A stretch of DNA of 40,000 nt, from positions 22,501 through 62,500 of the forward strand of contig KV908436.1 of NCBI GenBank assembly GCA_002005505.1, read 5' to 3'. This document shows positions 21,198 through 32,820 of this stretch, piece after piece. Below the pieces are notes generated by a model. That model was not told the DNA's origin. It worked only from the letters and a program-made list of their open reading frames with translations, and ran no database searches. Each line of letters opens with the position of its first letter. Positions within the stretch are counted from its first letter, which is position 1. Origin of the DNA: Botryococcus braunii. Lineage: Eukaryota > Chlorophyta > Trebouxiophyceae. The translations under genes were made by a program, and so were the position numbers.

Positions 21198-22070
21198 ATG
21201 TGCCTTCTTGTGGATACTTTATGCCAGTTCACCGGTGTCTTGCCTCTTAAAAGAGCAATAAGTGCCATGAGTGCTAGGAGCAGAGCCCCATTGTTCCTCC
21301 CCACGCTTACCCACCTGGTACCCGCTTGTGTGCAGGATGTCGTCAAAGCATTTTTCAATAGCATCGAGGGGGCTATGGTGGTTGCCGGTCTCATTGCGAC
21401 ATTAACATATCCTGCAGTTACAAACATCCCTGCAAATGCATCCAAGGGATCCATCTGGTCGGCTGCTTTGGCATTGGCGCTGTCTGTAGGCAGCTTGCTG
21501 ATATTCGTTCCGCTGCAGGCGTTGCTCGAATCCCCCAAACCATTGTGGACATTTGTGATCCTAATAATTGCTGAATTTCTCCTCTTGGCCTCTGTCTTAG
21601 CTTGCAGCTTCACAGTCGTATTCAGCGTTTGGCCGTCTCTGGGTGGGAGTAAGCCCCCTACATACCAGGCCCCTGCCCCGACATCAGGGGCCTCTACCCC
21701 TGCACCAGAGGGGGCCGCGGCAGGGACAGGGGCCACCAGTGCTCCATCTGCCCATAATTTCTCCCACCTCAATGCGCACGGGGTGGGGCCTGAAGCCCCC
21801 GGTGAATCATTAGAGGCCGGTGGTCGTACATCAGGGGCCCTTGCCCCTGCCCCTGCCCCTGGGTCATCATCAGCGGCCCTTGCACCTGCCCCTGGATCAT
21901 CATCAGGGGCCCTTGCCCCTGCCCCTGCCCCTGGATCATCATTAGCGGCCCCTGCCCATACAATAGGGGCAGGACTCAAAGTAACCCTTGTTGTTATCCT
22001 TGCTTTCGCATTGTTAGGCTGCATCGCCGCTGTGGGCATTGTTCTGTATGCTGCTTTTAAGCCCGAGTAG
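21198..22070 (+). CDS. Membrane protein with PGG-like module and Ala/Pro-rich linker, copy A
   Basis: Single open frame of 290 residues. The part shared with copy B starts at the second ATG (21267, MSARSRAPLFLPTL). The hydrophobic segments are AMVVAGLIATLTYPAV, WSAALALALSVGSLLIFVPL, FVILIIAEFLLLASVLACSF and a C-terminal one, VTLVVILAFALLGCIAAVGI. The first resembles the start of the PGG domain known from plant ankyrin-repeat membrane proteins, but no ankyrin repeats are visible. Residues about 155-255 are an Ala/Pro/Gly/Ser linker with APAPGSSSGAL repeats. It ends AAFKPE with a stop where copy B reads on. The antisense strand is also open, which I treat as a shadow because the hydrophobic pattern is on this strand. 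The function is unknown; the PGG likeness is an inference. Confidence 0.6.
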   Translation: MCLLVDTLCQFTGVLPLKRAISAMSARSRAPLFLPTLTHLVPACVQDVVKAFFNSIEGAMVVAGLIATLTYPAVTNIPANASKGSIWSAALALALSVGSLLIFVPLQALLESPKPLWTFVILIIAEFLLLASVLACSFTVVFSVWPSLGGSKPPTYQAPAPTSGASTPAPEGAAAGTGATSAPSAHNFSHLNAHGVGPEAPGESLEAGGRTSGALAPAPAPGSSSAALAPAPGSSSGALAPAPAPGSSLAAPAHTIGAGLKVTLVVILAFALLGCIAAVGIVLYAAFKPE

Positions 22071-22548
22071 GGCGAGCATCCCCCTGGGGAACTGCACTGA
22101 GCAACGACCTCAGGCGGGCAGCAGAAGGAGGATCGCTAGCTTCTCGGCGAGGGTAGTGGTGGCCCTGGAGGCTTTGCCGAGGGTGATGATGGGCCGGTAG
22201 GTTCGGGCGGGACGCGAGATAGTCTCTGAACAACGCAGGAGGAGCTTACATGCAGGTGGAGATAGTCTTCTTGGGGAGATTATGTCTAATGAAGGCAGGA
22301 GGAGAATAGCACGCGAGTGGAGTTGGTATGCGAGTGGAGATAACTTCTGACCAAGGCAGGAGGGGGTTACTATGCAAGTGAAGTGGAATGAGATTCTTGT
22401 AGTCGCAGCCGCTGTTCCGGTGAGGAATATGGTGTGTGGAGCTGAAGTTGTGCAAGGAGGTGGAGGACGACATGAAGAGCCACATGTACCGCATCCCAAA
22501 TGAGGTTTGAGGGTCAAATTGCCGGGGGTCATGCACACTTAACACTTT

Positions 22549-22740
22549 CTCTAGTATTGGGGTGGGGGCTTAGGGCTCTCGCTCCCATCTTCCTTTTCCT
22601 AAATGAGGTCGGAGGATTGGCCAAGCGCATTTTTACCACACCTTGTCCAATTGACTTTTTATAGCTTCCTCGATAAGCTAGTCGAAGAAAATTTACAGAA
22701 AATTTACCGAAAGTCAATCGGCCAAGTTGTGTTGGCTGAT
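22549..22740. repeat. Hairpin repeat, unit A copy
   Basis: Arms 22637-22658 and 22710-22731 are inverse complements (CACACCTTGTCCAATTGACT against AGTCAATCGGCCAAGTTGTG), with a loop of about 50 bases. Its flank TAGTATTGGGG and the GGAAGATGGGAGC-type sequence recur at 27370 and, inverted, at 26826. Confidence 0.7.
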
Positions 22741-22810
22741 CGGCCTCCGTGCAATTCCTATTATTAAAACTGGACAATGGATCAAGCCTGTCGGCTCACA
22801 AATCCAATTT

Positions 22811-22884
22811 AAAATTAAAGAGTGAAGCCTATTCTAACCGCGTACCAAAAATCCATCATGCAGGGACGCGGAATCTCCAGAATT
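22811..22884 (+). mobile_element. Dispersed short repeat, copy 4: clean 74 bp insertion
   Basis: Unit B lacks this segment at the corresponding place. The insertion is flanked by CAATTT at 22805-22810 and 22885-22890, a likely 6 bp target-site duplication. It contains the family core, AAGAGTGAAGCC then TATTCTAACCGCGTACC and ATCATGCAGGGACGCGGAA. Confidence 0.7.
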
Positions 22885-23152
22885 CAATTTGTCATTGTTA
22901 GGCATTGCATGGAGGTGGCTCAGCCAAAGGCCTTGCACCACAACCCCTCCATCCAACCACATGCCCACGCTGGCCACTTGTTGTTCTGGTGTCACCATGG
23001 TGGCGAGAAAGGGCAGGGTCTCAGTGTCCTTGTGGTTTGAAGGTTTTCCAGATTATAGGAAGCGTTGGGATGGAAGGGGTGGTGGACTTCAAAGCTAACA
23101 AATTTGGGTGAGTTTTGGATTGCCTTTGGGTGAGTTTTGGATTGCCTAACAG

Positions 23153-23953
23153 CCGAAGACACTGGAACTTTTAGTGACATATTCATGCCAAAATGGTGTT
23201 ATAACGTTATAAAATAATTATTTAGGAAAGGGGTTGACTGCCAGAATTATTGCAAAATGCGAGCTTAGATTCGGCCAATTCTGGCAGCGGAAACTAAATG
23301 CGGAGGGGTTGATCCTGCTACCCAGTGGCACAGGGAAAATGCGGAGGGGCTTCACTCTTAATTCTAAAATAAATACAAGGTAGGTAATTCTGCCACGACG
23401 GCATATGAAAATGTAGTTCTTTGGGGATGATTCTGTCACCCTGTAGTCTAGACCAGCAAGACCTTCCCTGTCACCCTGTAGTCTGATCTTAATTTGGACC
23501 AAGCAATCATTGATGGACGTGAGTCCGTCACACTTGCGTTAGGATCGAACATCAGAATGGCTGTGGCATGGCTTTGTAATGTGCATATGTGGCAAGAAGT
23601 ATCCCGCAAAGCAGAGATCCCTCAAAAATGTTATATATTAATGATATTTGCTTGATTTCGTTGTTGTAAGTCGGGGAACGCATGTATACATGCTCAAGCT
23701 GGAGTGAAAGTCAGCACGAAGGGCTGGAATGAATCATAAATGTGCGAAGCGTGCTTTGGAGGGGCGAGATGGAAAACTCCTGATTTGACACTGATTTTGC
23801 CACCGTGGCAGTGGAAACTTAAATTATTCTTGCAGTTTCTGACACCCTATGGCAGACGAAAATTGAATTACTCGAACGGAAACATGCAATTTGGCAAAAC
23901 TCTGACTTTCCTTACCTGTTTCAATTAAATTTTCATCTTAGATTTGACTCAAA
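23153..23953. other. About 800 bp present only in unit A
   Basis: The unit B homologue passes directly across this point (ACAGTCAAAGACTGTCAATT). No coding region is seen. It includes a partial dispersed repeat at 23348-23365 (GGCTTCACTCTTAATTC) and a short repeat of CACCCTGTAGTCT. It is either an insertion in A or a deletion in B. Confidence 0.6.
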
Positions 23954-24017
23954 GACTGTCAATTCTTCTAGTTGTCTTCTATCTCAAATGGGTTCAGAAG
24001 GATATATATTGCTATTT

Positions 24018-24300
<283 letters not shown>

Positions 24301-25681
24301 CGCGGTCTGTCTGTCCGTTACGGATCCCATACAGTAGGTTTTAAGCAGCTGGCGCAGTTGTTGCATCGTTAGCCCATGCCCTCAAGGGAGGAAACGTGGT
24401 TGATGAACCCGTGTGGCTTGCAGACGTGGGAATGTTGTACTCTGGAAGATGAAGGAGAAGAACGTCGAAGACCTATTTTGAAAGAAATTTACATCAGAAG
24501 GTTACCCTTGCTTGGACAGGAGTTGGTATGCAGAGTATTGATGCGTTACTTCGAGAGGTAACCCTGGCGCATATAAGCCAACGTCTACCCATGTCTTCCC
24601 TGTTAAGACTGGTTGGCAAAGTAGACTGGGTAGCCAGACTGTAGTCTGGGTACCCAGGCTGATAGGTGAAGAACTTACATCATTCCTTAAGTCTTCCCAA
24701 GCCCTGGCTAATGCAGGGGTTCATTAATGAAGGCATCGTCGACGTGTGGCGAGCAAAGGAGTAAAAAGAAAGGATCCAGCATATTGACGTCCGCTACCAA
24801 AGAGAAATCGACGGGCTCGTACACAGATCTGGGATCAACCATTGCAATATGTTCTTCTCTGAAGGACCATTTTCCAAGAAACTCATCCTAATTAGAGCTT
24901 AGGCAGCTCCAGTCATATCTCTAAGAAACCCGCAGCTCACGCCCACGTCATTCACGCTGGGAGGAGTTACCACACACCTATGTTCAACACACGCGAATCA
25001 TTGGAAAGAAACAGATTTTAGACGTGGATCACAGCTTCTGAAATACCCACACGGTGCTGTAAACTGAAACATCCGTGCCATGCTTCATGAACACGACCAA
25101 ACCGCGTTTGGGGATTGATCAACATCTGCGCTGATGTAGATGTTACCACTGCGAGTACGATCAGCTGAAGCCAGAGGGAGTTGGCAAAAATCATTGTCTA
25201 CTTCAATGACAGGAAGAACGGTCAACGAAACAAGAGAGACAATCTGGCTTTTCGACTCGAATCTAGGGCATGGTTTTGGTTGTTCGCTGAATAATGAGTG
25301 TGCCTGACATTGATGGAATGCCGTGCGAGCTGATCTCGACAATTTGTTTTCATTTTTGATAACCCATGGACGTATGACATATATAATTCAGCTTCAATAG
25401 ACTGTCATGAGATGGCCATTTCATGATAGTGACAAATAAATGTGAGGAGCTCCGAGATCACTTTGAGCATCTGCAAACTTTCCTCACAATTGCTATTTCC
25501 GTTTGAAATGGGCATCTGGGCAACATCTCGAGAAGTTCGCCGCAGACCTTCCAAGTATCGGTCCAAATTTCAGGACATCAAAACAGAGGTGTGCTCTCAG
25601 CATGTGACCAATTGTGCCTTCTTGTGAATACTTTATGCTCGTTCATCGGTGTTTTGCCTTGTTAAGACAACAATGCCTGCC

Positions 25682-26350
25682 ATGAGTATCAGGAGCAGAG
25701 CTCCATTGTTCCTTCCCACCCTTACGCACCTGGCACCCGCATGTGTGCAGGAGCTCTTCAGTGCATATTGCGAATCCATGTCTGCGGCTATGGTGGTCGC
25801 CGCTCTCATTGCGTCATTAACATTTCCTGCAGTGACATCCAGTCCCCCAAATGCATCCAAGGGATTCATCTGGTCGGCTGCTCTGGCATTCTCAACGTCC
25901 GTCTGCAGCTTGCTGATATTCCTTTCGCTGCAGGGCATGCTCACAGCCCTGATAGACTGGTGGACATTTGGGTTCCTAATCTTTGCTGAACTTCTCCTCC
26001 ATGCCTCTGTCATGGCTTGCTACTTCTCACTCATATTCAGCCTTCTCGAGTCTCAATCCTCTAGGAGTATGTCCCCAACATCTGGGGCAGCGCTGAGGGC
26101 AACTCTTTCCGTTCTCCTTGCTGTGGCAGGTGCAGTCAGCATCTTCCTTCTGGCCAAGGTTCTGAGGGCTGCTTTTGCTCGACGCGAGGAGGTAAAGGAT
26201 CCCCCTGGTGAACTGCAGTATGCAACGAGCCGAGGCGGGCAGCAGAAGGAGGAATCGTTGGCTTTGGGCGAAGGTAGTGGTGGCCTGAGAGGCTTGGGCG
26301 AGGGTGATGATGGGCCGGTAGGTCCGGGCCGAATGCGAGATACTCTCTGA
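25682..26350 (+). CDS. Membrane protein with PGG-like module, copy B
   Basis: Paralogue of copy A, 222 residues from the ATG shared with A (25682, MSIRSRAPLFLPTL); an ATG at 25673 is also possible. It aligns without gaps to A over the first ~125 residues, at roughly 60% identity by eye. Segments: AMVVAALIASLTFPAV, WSAALAFSTSVCSLLIFLSL, FLIFAELLLHASVMACYFSL, and TLSVLLAVAGAVSIFLLAKV. The Ala/Pro linker of A is missing. The frame reads through the A stop position into sequence that is untranslated in A, giving a charged Gly-rich tail (GEGSGGLRGLGEGDDGPVGP). Function unknown. Confidence 0.55.
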   Translation: MSIRSRAPLFLPTLTHLAPACVQELFSAYCESMSAAMVVAALIASLTFPAVTSSPPNASKGFIWSAALAFSTSVCSLLIFLSLQGMLTALIDWWTFGFLIFAELLLHASVMACYFSLIFSLLESQSSRSMSPTSGAALRATLSVLLAVAGAVSIFLLAKVLRAAFARREEVKDPPGELQYATSRGGQQKEESLALGEGSGGLRGLGEGDDGPVGPGRMRDTL

Positions 26351-26825
26351 TCAAGGCGGGAAGAACTTACTAGTCTTCAAGGGGAAACCATGTCTAATGA
26401 AGGCAGGAGGAGGTCAGTGCGCAAGTGGAGTTGGTATGCGAGTGGAGTTAACTTCTGACCAAGGCAGGGGGCGGCTAGTATGCAAGTGAAGTGGAGTAAG
26501 ATTCTTGTGGTCGCAGCCCCTGTTTCTGTGAGGAGTATGGTGTGGAGCCACAATTGGTGCTGAAAAATGTTGCATATGATATCAGCAGCCGAATCCTTGC
26601 GGAACATATCAACCTCCACTTCTCCACGTTGCCTCAAAGCAGTGCAAATTAGGAGTGTCCAACAATGGAACGTAGACCCAGTCACTAAGGAAACGGTAGA
26701 TTCAGTGCAAAGAGGTGGAGGACGGCATGAAGAGCCACATGTACCGCACTCCAAATGAGGTCGGAGGGTCAAATTGCCGGAAGGGTGAAATTGCCGGGGG
26801 TTATGCACACGTTACACTTTTTCTA

Positions 26826-27422
26826 TAGAAAAAGGAAGATGGGGGCGACAGCCCTAAACTCCCAGCAGTTTGACCCGGCAGAGTTACTAATAAGGAAAAC
26901 CCCCAACACCCAGAAAGAGAATATCACATGGGTTCCATACGGACGGTCAACCCCCCCCCCCCGACCCCCCCTTTTTCCAATTTACCTGGACACCGTAAAA
27001 ACTACCCTCACCCCCCCCCCCCCAACCGCCCACATCCACAGCATCCAGTGTAATGATTTGTGGACATGAGTGGGCGTTGGCATTTTCGTACCTGTGACTG
27101 AAAGTTTGGGTGGGACCCCTGCTGGCAGATGTGGCCAGCACCATACCCCAGAAGGTCCGTTTACATGCATACAGTGGGCTGTGGTGTGTTGGGGTCATAT
27201 AAATATTGCATGGTGATATGTCTGTGAGTATGCATAGCAAGTCCACGCGTTGCGCATCATATTGACTAGTGGCTATGTGAGAGGTGCTAACAGGGAGGAC
27301 AAGCAGTAAAAGCACCTCAAAAAACGGCAAAACAGTTGCTGCTCATTATAAACCGGATTATAAACCGTTTTCTAGTATTGGGGCGGGAGTTTAGGGTTCT
27401 TGCCCCCGTTTTCCTGTTCCTA
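26826..27422. repeat. Inverted-repeat-flanked segment in unit B
   Basis: The left end (AGGAAGATGGGGGCGACAGC then CCTAAACTCCC) is the inverse complement, with mismatches, of the right end (GGGAGTTTAGGGTT then CTTGCCCCCGTTTTCC) over about 40 bp. Unit A has only the right-hand form. The interior has C homopolymers at 26950 and 27011 and no clear gene. Confidence 0.55.
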
Positions 27423-27457
27423 GATGGGGTCGGAGGGATGGCCAAGCGCATTTTTAA

Positions 27458-27541
27458 CACACCTTGGCCGATTGACTTTTTTTATATTCGTTGACTAGCT
27501 CGTTGGAGAAACTTTACCGAAAGTCAATCGGCCAAGTTGTG
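27458..27541. repeat. Hairpin repeat, unit B copy
   Basis: Arms 27458-27479 and 27520-27541 are inverse complements over about 22 bp with one or two mismatches (CACACCTTGGCCGATTGACT against AGTCAATCGGCCAAGTTGTG). B pairs better than A, which has changes in one arm. Confidence 0.7.
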
Positions 27542-28244
27542 TTGGCTGATCGGCCTCCTTGCAATCCCTAACTGGACTATGGATCAAGCCTATCCATGTG
27601 CACCACGTGGTTGGGTTGGCTTACGAATCCAATTGCCCAATGAGGAATTACATGGAGGCGGATCAGCCAAACGGTCTTGCACCACAACCCCTCCATCCAA
27701 CCACATGCCCACGCTGGCCACTTGTTGTTCTGGTGTCACCATGGTGGCGAGAAAGGGCAGCTGCAGGGTCTCAGTGTCCTTGTGGTTTGAAGGATTTCCA
27801 GACTATAGCAAGCATGGGGAGGGAAGGGGCGGTCGGCTTCACATCCAACAGTTCAGGTGAGTTTTAGACTGCCTGACAGTCAAAGACTGTCAATTATTTA
27901 TTTTATCTTCTATCTCAATTGGCTCAGACGTATATATTTGTGTCCCTTACCGATCCCATACAGTAGAATTTCAAGCAGCTGGCGCAGTTGTTGCTTCGTT
28001 AGCCCCTGGACTCGAGGGAGGAAACGTGGTTAATGAAATGTGGTTGATGACTCGAGGGAGGAAACGTGGGAATGTTGTACTCTGGAAGACGAAGAGGGAG
28101 GAGAAGAAAATTACATCGGATGACGAAGAAGAAAATTACATCAGATGCAAGTTACATCAGATGGTTACCCTTGCTCGGCCAAGCAAGGGTAAGAGTAGGT
28201 GTGAAGAGTGCAGATGCGTTATTTTCGAGACAGAAACCTGGGTA

Positions 28245-29134
28245 TCCTCGATAGTGCTGCTACTGAACATGGTTTGCTGAAGCCCTAGACATCGGAGTGT
28301 CTATGTCAATTCCATTATCTAATTTTTGATTAGAGAGATGGTTTGTTTACGCGAAGAAGAGAAGACGAAGAAGTAGGGATGTGTTTCCTTTGATTTTCAT
28401 GGCAGAAAGTCACAAGGGGTTCGTCAAAGGACTGATCAGGATTTGCCTCCTCTCGTGAATTTCGATTGGCAACTAGTAGAACTAGCGGGGAGTGATGAAC
28501 ATCCAGGATTAAGCCGTTCACTTCAAAGGCATGGCGTTGAGTGGTATTGTGGTGGTTTGAACTAGAAATGTTTTGGGACTGGGACAGGACGGCACTGGGA
28601 GGGGAATTAACTGTCTCATGTCTGGATCAGAGACAGCATAACACCAACGTTGAAGCGTGCATTTGCAATCTTGATCTATTGAGCTGGGTGGTGGGTTGAT
28701 TTAGTCCCAGGCTCCCTGCCCCGCAAACCCCCCCCCCCCCCCGGGAGGGGGGGGGGGAGGGGAGCGCCTGACAGGTGTACGCCAGCTATACGTCTGTGTT
28801 ACCTCCAGAGACGCAGAAGATTTATGTGTGCCCTACTACCCACATGGATTTCGTGTCTATGATATAGAAGTTTTTACATGTAACAAGAGGAAATCTTACC
28901 CCCAAAGTTTTCATCTCAGGAAGAAGCGATACGACACAAGACGAGGGGTATGGGGTGTCGCATTGGGAGGAACACACAAAATTGCTGACATCTCAAGCGA
29001 GCCGTGGGCGTGAGGGACCCGTGCTCCCGTTTATTAGAGAACTTTGTGAAGTACATCCTTACTTTTCAGCTGTGATGAGAAGGAGCGGAAGCCGCTCATC
29101 CCCCATTTCCATCACCGAATGCATTGCACTAGAC
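28245..29134. other. No gene recognised; poly-C/poly-G hairpin
   Basis: Short open frames only. At 28728-28760 a run of C passes through CCCGGG into a run of G, forming an almost perfect homopolymer hairpin. Confidence 0.45.
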
Positions 29135-29157
29135 TAAAACGAGGTCGAGTTTGTGTG

Positions 29158-29358
29158 GCTTTTTGGCTCAAATTTCTTCCTTTCAAGTCGGGAATCCCGA
29201 CTCGGATAGTCCAGATAGTGGCAAATTTCGGGCTGAATGTGTTCTTGTTGGAGTTGCCAATTCCACAGACGGATCGCGCCATCTACAGCTCCGACAAAGC
29301 AAACACTAGTGCCAGTTGCGAACCTGTTGGGAGTCAAGTCCCAAGACGGCAGGCGAGC
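29158..29358 (-). pseudogene. WD40-repeat-like fragment
   Basis: After a possible acceptor (tctcag, exon from 29358) the minus strand reads ARLPSWDLTPNRFATGTSVC, then FVGAVDGAIRLWNW. The last part fits strands c-d of a WD40 repeat (DG-[ATS]-I-R-[LIV]-W). Only one repeat is visible, and I find no neighbours to make a propeller. Part of it overlaps the repeat shared with 11595-11712. It may be an isolated exon, a gene remnant or a chance match. Confidence 0.3.
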
Positions 29359-29462
29359 CTGAGACGTAATTCCAAATACTCGGGAGTAGAACATGTTAGG
29401 AAAAGGGCTTCAGGGCCAGCACTACGACGAGATTGGACTCACCACAAGATTGTGAAGTTTTA

Positions 29463-31080
29463 ATTGTCACAGGCCAGCTGGCTGGCCACGGGTCGGGAGA
29501 AGCCAAGCCGACACGTATGACACATGTGCATACTCGGGGAAGCATCTACAAGGGTGCCACATCGGCCGTCCCGGCCTGCATGGGCAGACCCACATTCTTC
29601 TTAAACCTGTCCTGAACGCCTGGCAGGCAACCCCAGTCCACTTGCCGGCAGTTGCCGGGAGGTCACCAGCCTCTTACGGATTCCAAAACCCTGCAAAAGA
29701 TAAATGCACCTTTTCCTCTAAGATATCTGAGATATCTAGCTATGTATGCACTCTTAACCGCACCAAGTTTGGGCAACAAATTTAGAATAAAAAGATATTG
29801 TCTTAAGACCGCCCGCCTGGCAGACATTAATAGCACGAGCCTTTGAACGAGGCAGCCCCTTCGGAACTCCCGAAGGTCACAGCTTGGTCGCTGGAACCTT
29901 TCCGCCTACAGCAATGATACATCTAGATAACACGTGTCGACGCTGTAAATGCTTCGAGTGCATGCTACGATACATCTAGTACAGGTGCTAATGAACCTGT
30001 TTTAAGTTCAGACTTGCACACAGACCACGCTGGATTCTCTCTCTGCCCCACATGTGTCCTTGAAGGACTCCGTGTCCAACCTTTATAAGACCAAATGAAT
30101 CCCAACTTCTCTTTTTCTCGATAAGTAAAATAAGGAATACCTTGTGTTAAAGGAGTTCATGGACGAATAATAAGAGTTGAAGTGTTAGAAACTGCCTTTC
30201 TTCCTAATTCAAAGGAAGTTTTTTCTTCTCCTATTCTCAAGGCTGGCCACAGCTGCCAAACATCCGCTCAAGTGGCGGAACGGGCATATTCTTGAAGCAT
30301 TTGTGATTACATAAAAGGAAGTCTACATACTTTAAACATTTCATGCATGAAACACTTACAACTCCACGGTCATAGTAAAACACACAGGGCCTCATAAGGC
30401 CAAAGTACTGGGCGGATGAGGGACACACGAAACACCTGCCAGCTGGCCCAGCCTTCCAGAAGGGTGGCCAGGCTGTCAACTATGTGTTGCGATCCCAACA
30501 CGTAGCCAAGATTTTATAGCCCGGGCTCTCGGGCATGGATGTGAAACTCTGACAACTCGACGGTGACAGTCAGAACTCAGGGCCTCACTAGTCTCAAGTA
30601 CTGGGCGACTCAGGGATAAACGAAACACCTGGCCCTCCTTCCCAGACAAAGCCAAGGATTTGTAGCACGACCCTTCTGCCATCGCGGTCCCGAGCTCTTC
30701 GTATTATTCTCAGAACATTCCCCTGAACATCAGAAAGATCCCATGCACACGGGGTCGAAGGGGGTCGAACAGATAACCAAGAGGCGTAGCCGGACGTATG
30801 GACGACTTAATCTTGTCCTGACGCATTATCATGCAATCTGCCGTCTAGCCCCTTGAAAGAGAGCAATAAGACAAACGCCTGACAGTCTCAGGCGGAGGCC
30901 GCATTGACTCAAGATGATCCCTTTGACACGAAGCATAAACCTTCTTCACTAGGATCCAGATAAAACTGCAAACAGCTAATATCCCCCAAGGAACAGCCGA
31001 CTGGGGAATGATTCCACAAGTCTGCAATAGAAAGCAAACGCCCACACTGCGGGTTTACAATGCGAGCCAGCTCACATTGT
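29463..31080. other. No gene recognised; short local duplication
   Basis: Segments around 30344-30470 and 30536-30660 are diverged copies about 190 bp apart. Both hold a variant of ACAACTC(C/G)ACGGT, CAGGGCCTCA, GTACTGGGCG and CGAAACACCTG. Frames are short on both strands. Confidence 0.45.
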
Positions 31081-31089
31081 TCAAAGCTA

Positions 31090-31600
31090 GCATTGTGTGC
31101 CTGGAAGATGCGGCTGCGTCAGAATTTAGCCCAATATGGGCACACCAAGAGAAAGTACTAGGAATGTGTGCCTTGCAAAAGCACCTGCGCCAGATAAAAT
31201 GCCAACAAGGGGCCATACCAGCGAAGTGCCCTAGCTTTGTGTGCTAGGAAGACGCGGCTGCATCAGAAATAAGCCCAAGAGGGGCGCACCAAAACAAACT
31301 AGTACCATTGTATGCCTCGACAAAGCGCCTGCGACAGAAATATGCCAGCAAGGGCACAATTTAAAAAAAGGGGGGGGTGGTAGCATTGTACGCCGCGAGG
31401 AAGCGATTGCCTCAGAAAAAAGCCCCAACAGAGGCACACACCAAAAAAAAAAACTACTAACATTCTATGCCTCGAAGAAGCGGTTGCCTCAGAAACGGCC
31501 CAACAGGGGCACACCAAGAAAAACTTCTTAACAGTGGATGCCTGGAAGTAACGACTGCGTCAGAAAAAGGCCCAAAAGAGGCCCACCAACAAAACCCAGC
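31090..31600. repeat. Minisatellite, 71-78 bp unit, seven copies
   Basis: Seven diverged units start at about 31096, 31167, 31238, 31309, 31387, 31465 and 31535. Each has a GCCTGGAAGA-like start, GCGGCTGCGTCAGAA and GGGGCACACCAA variants. The spacing of 71, 71, 71, 78, 78 and 70 is mostly not a multiple of 3, so it is probably non-coding. Confidence 0.85.
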
Positions 31601-32690
31601 GCATGAAAGTTTCAATGGCACACGAAACAGCCATGGCAGGGGATGCTATAACAAGCACGAGGCAATTAACTCACCACAGCATTTGCAAATGTGGCATTCT
31701 GTGCGCCCTTTCCCAGACATCCATGCTGTCAATTCTCAATGTCAATCCTCAGAAACAGAGGGGACAACACCCGACAAGTCTTGCAGCAAGACTTCCTGAA
31801 GGACAGAATAGCAGATGGCAGTACAATTCTCCTTAAAAGGCTGGAGAGCCGCCACAGGGCAAAGAGAAGGGCCGCCACCACCACCAATGCCAAATAAATG
31901 CCACACTAATGCCACACCAACCACCACCAGTGCCACACCAGTGTCAGCCAAAGGACTCGACTGCAGCCGAAAACATCCACAGTAAACAAAACGGGCTGAA
32001 CAAGACCAGCACCCATCCACATTTTGCAGTTACAAAGCACCAAACACTGCTTAGGTCAAGAATCTTATCCCTTGGAAGCCGTTAAAGGAGCCGACAGCGC
32101 TGACGATGGCAAGCTCCCGGCGGACTGTGGTTTGACCAGCGCCGCCTCAGATGTACGCTGAACAAAAGCAGGGAGGAACTTTTATTGTCACCCTGCCACA
32201 GTTCTCGATTGAAATTGCTGGGAGGAGCAGACCAACATCAACAGCCAACATTTTGTTGAGCAACATCTGAGCAACCTACGACTTCATTCCCACTCACTGG
32301 GCCGCTGCGTCTAAAGGCGCCGTACATGCTCAGACAACCATTCACAGTTCCCACACAGCTATGTGGGTAACAACACATGCAAACCCACAGTCTTCTGCCT
32401 TCCCAAAGCCAGCCTGGCTTGAATTTGTGTCTTCCGGTGGGTACGCTCCGGCAACGAGAAGACATCGCTAACCGGTCCCTTAACACCCTCTAGAAGCCCT
32501 TATCTATTCTCATTTGCCTTCCCCGCTATACCCTACCCCCGTTGCATCGATGCCCTGCCTCGACTACCGCTGCACGCAGCCGCATGCGTGTGTGTGAGCA
32601 CCCGGGGCTGCCCACAAGCATCCGTACATGTGAGTGGGGGCGCGGGGGGGGGGGGGGCAGGAGTTCCGGCTGCAGCAAGGGTATGACTCC
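31601..32690. other. No gene recognised
   Basis: Short open frames only. A small CCACCA/TGCCACACCA repeat patch lies around 31875-31945. This stretch is downstream of the proposed stop of the multi-pass membrane protein gene, beyond an AC repeat. Confidence 0.4.
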
Positions 32691-32700
32691 CCCTCACCCC

Positions 32701-32788
<88 letters not shown>

Positions 32789-32795
32789 CACACAC
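32701..32795. repeat. (AC)n microsatellite
   Basis: About 45 AC units with two small interruptions, followed by GAGAGAG and a G run. It begins about 25 bases past the proposed stop codon of the membrane protein gene. Confidence 0.95.
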
Positions 32796-32820
32796 TCACA
32801 GAGAGAGGGGGGGGGGAGTT

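Larger units (their letters stand above)
24572..28244. repeat. Segmental duplication unit B
   Basis: Colinear partner of 20162-24571, shorter because it lacks the (GT)n and the ~800 bp insertion. It has about 155 extra bp at 26551-26706 and about 540 bp at 26826-27365. The far end near 28244 (AGATGCGTTATTTTCGAGA) matches the end of unit A (GATGCGTTACTTCGAGAGG). Confidence 0.9.

Noticed and set aside
21179..22039. 286-codon minus-strand frame opposite the copy A membrane protein
   Set aside because: Only a shorter part is open in copy B. Its translation lacks family character, whereas the plus strand shows ordered hydrophobic segments shared by both copies.
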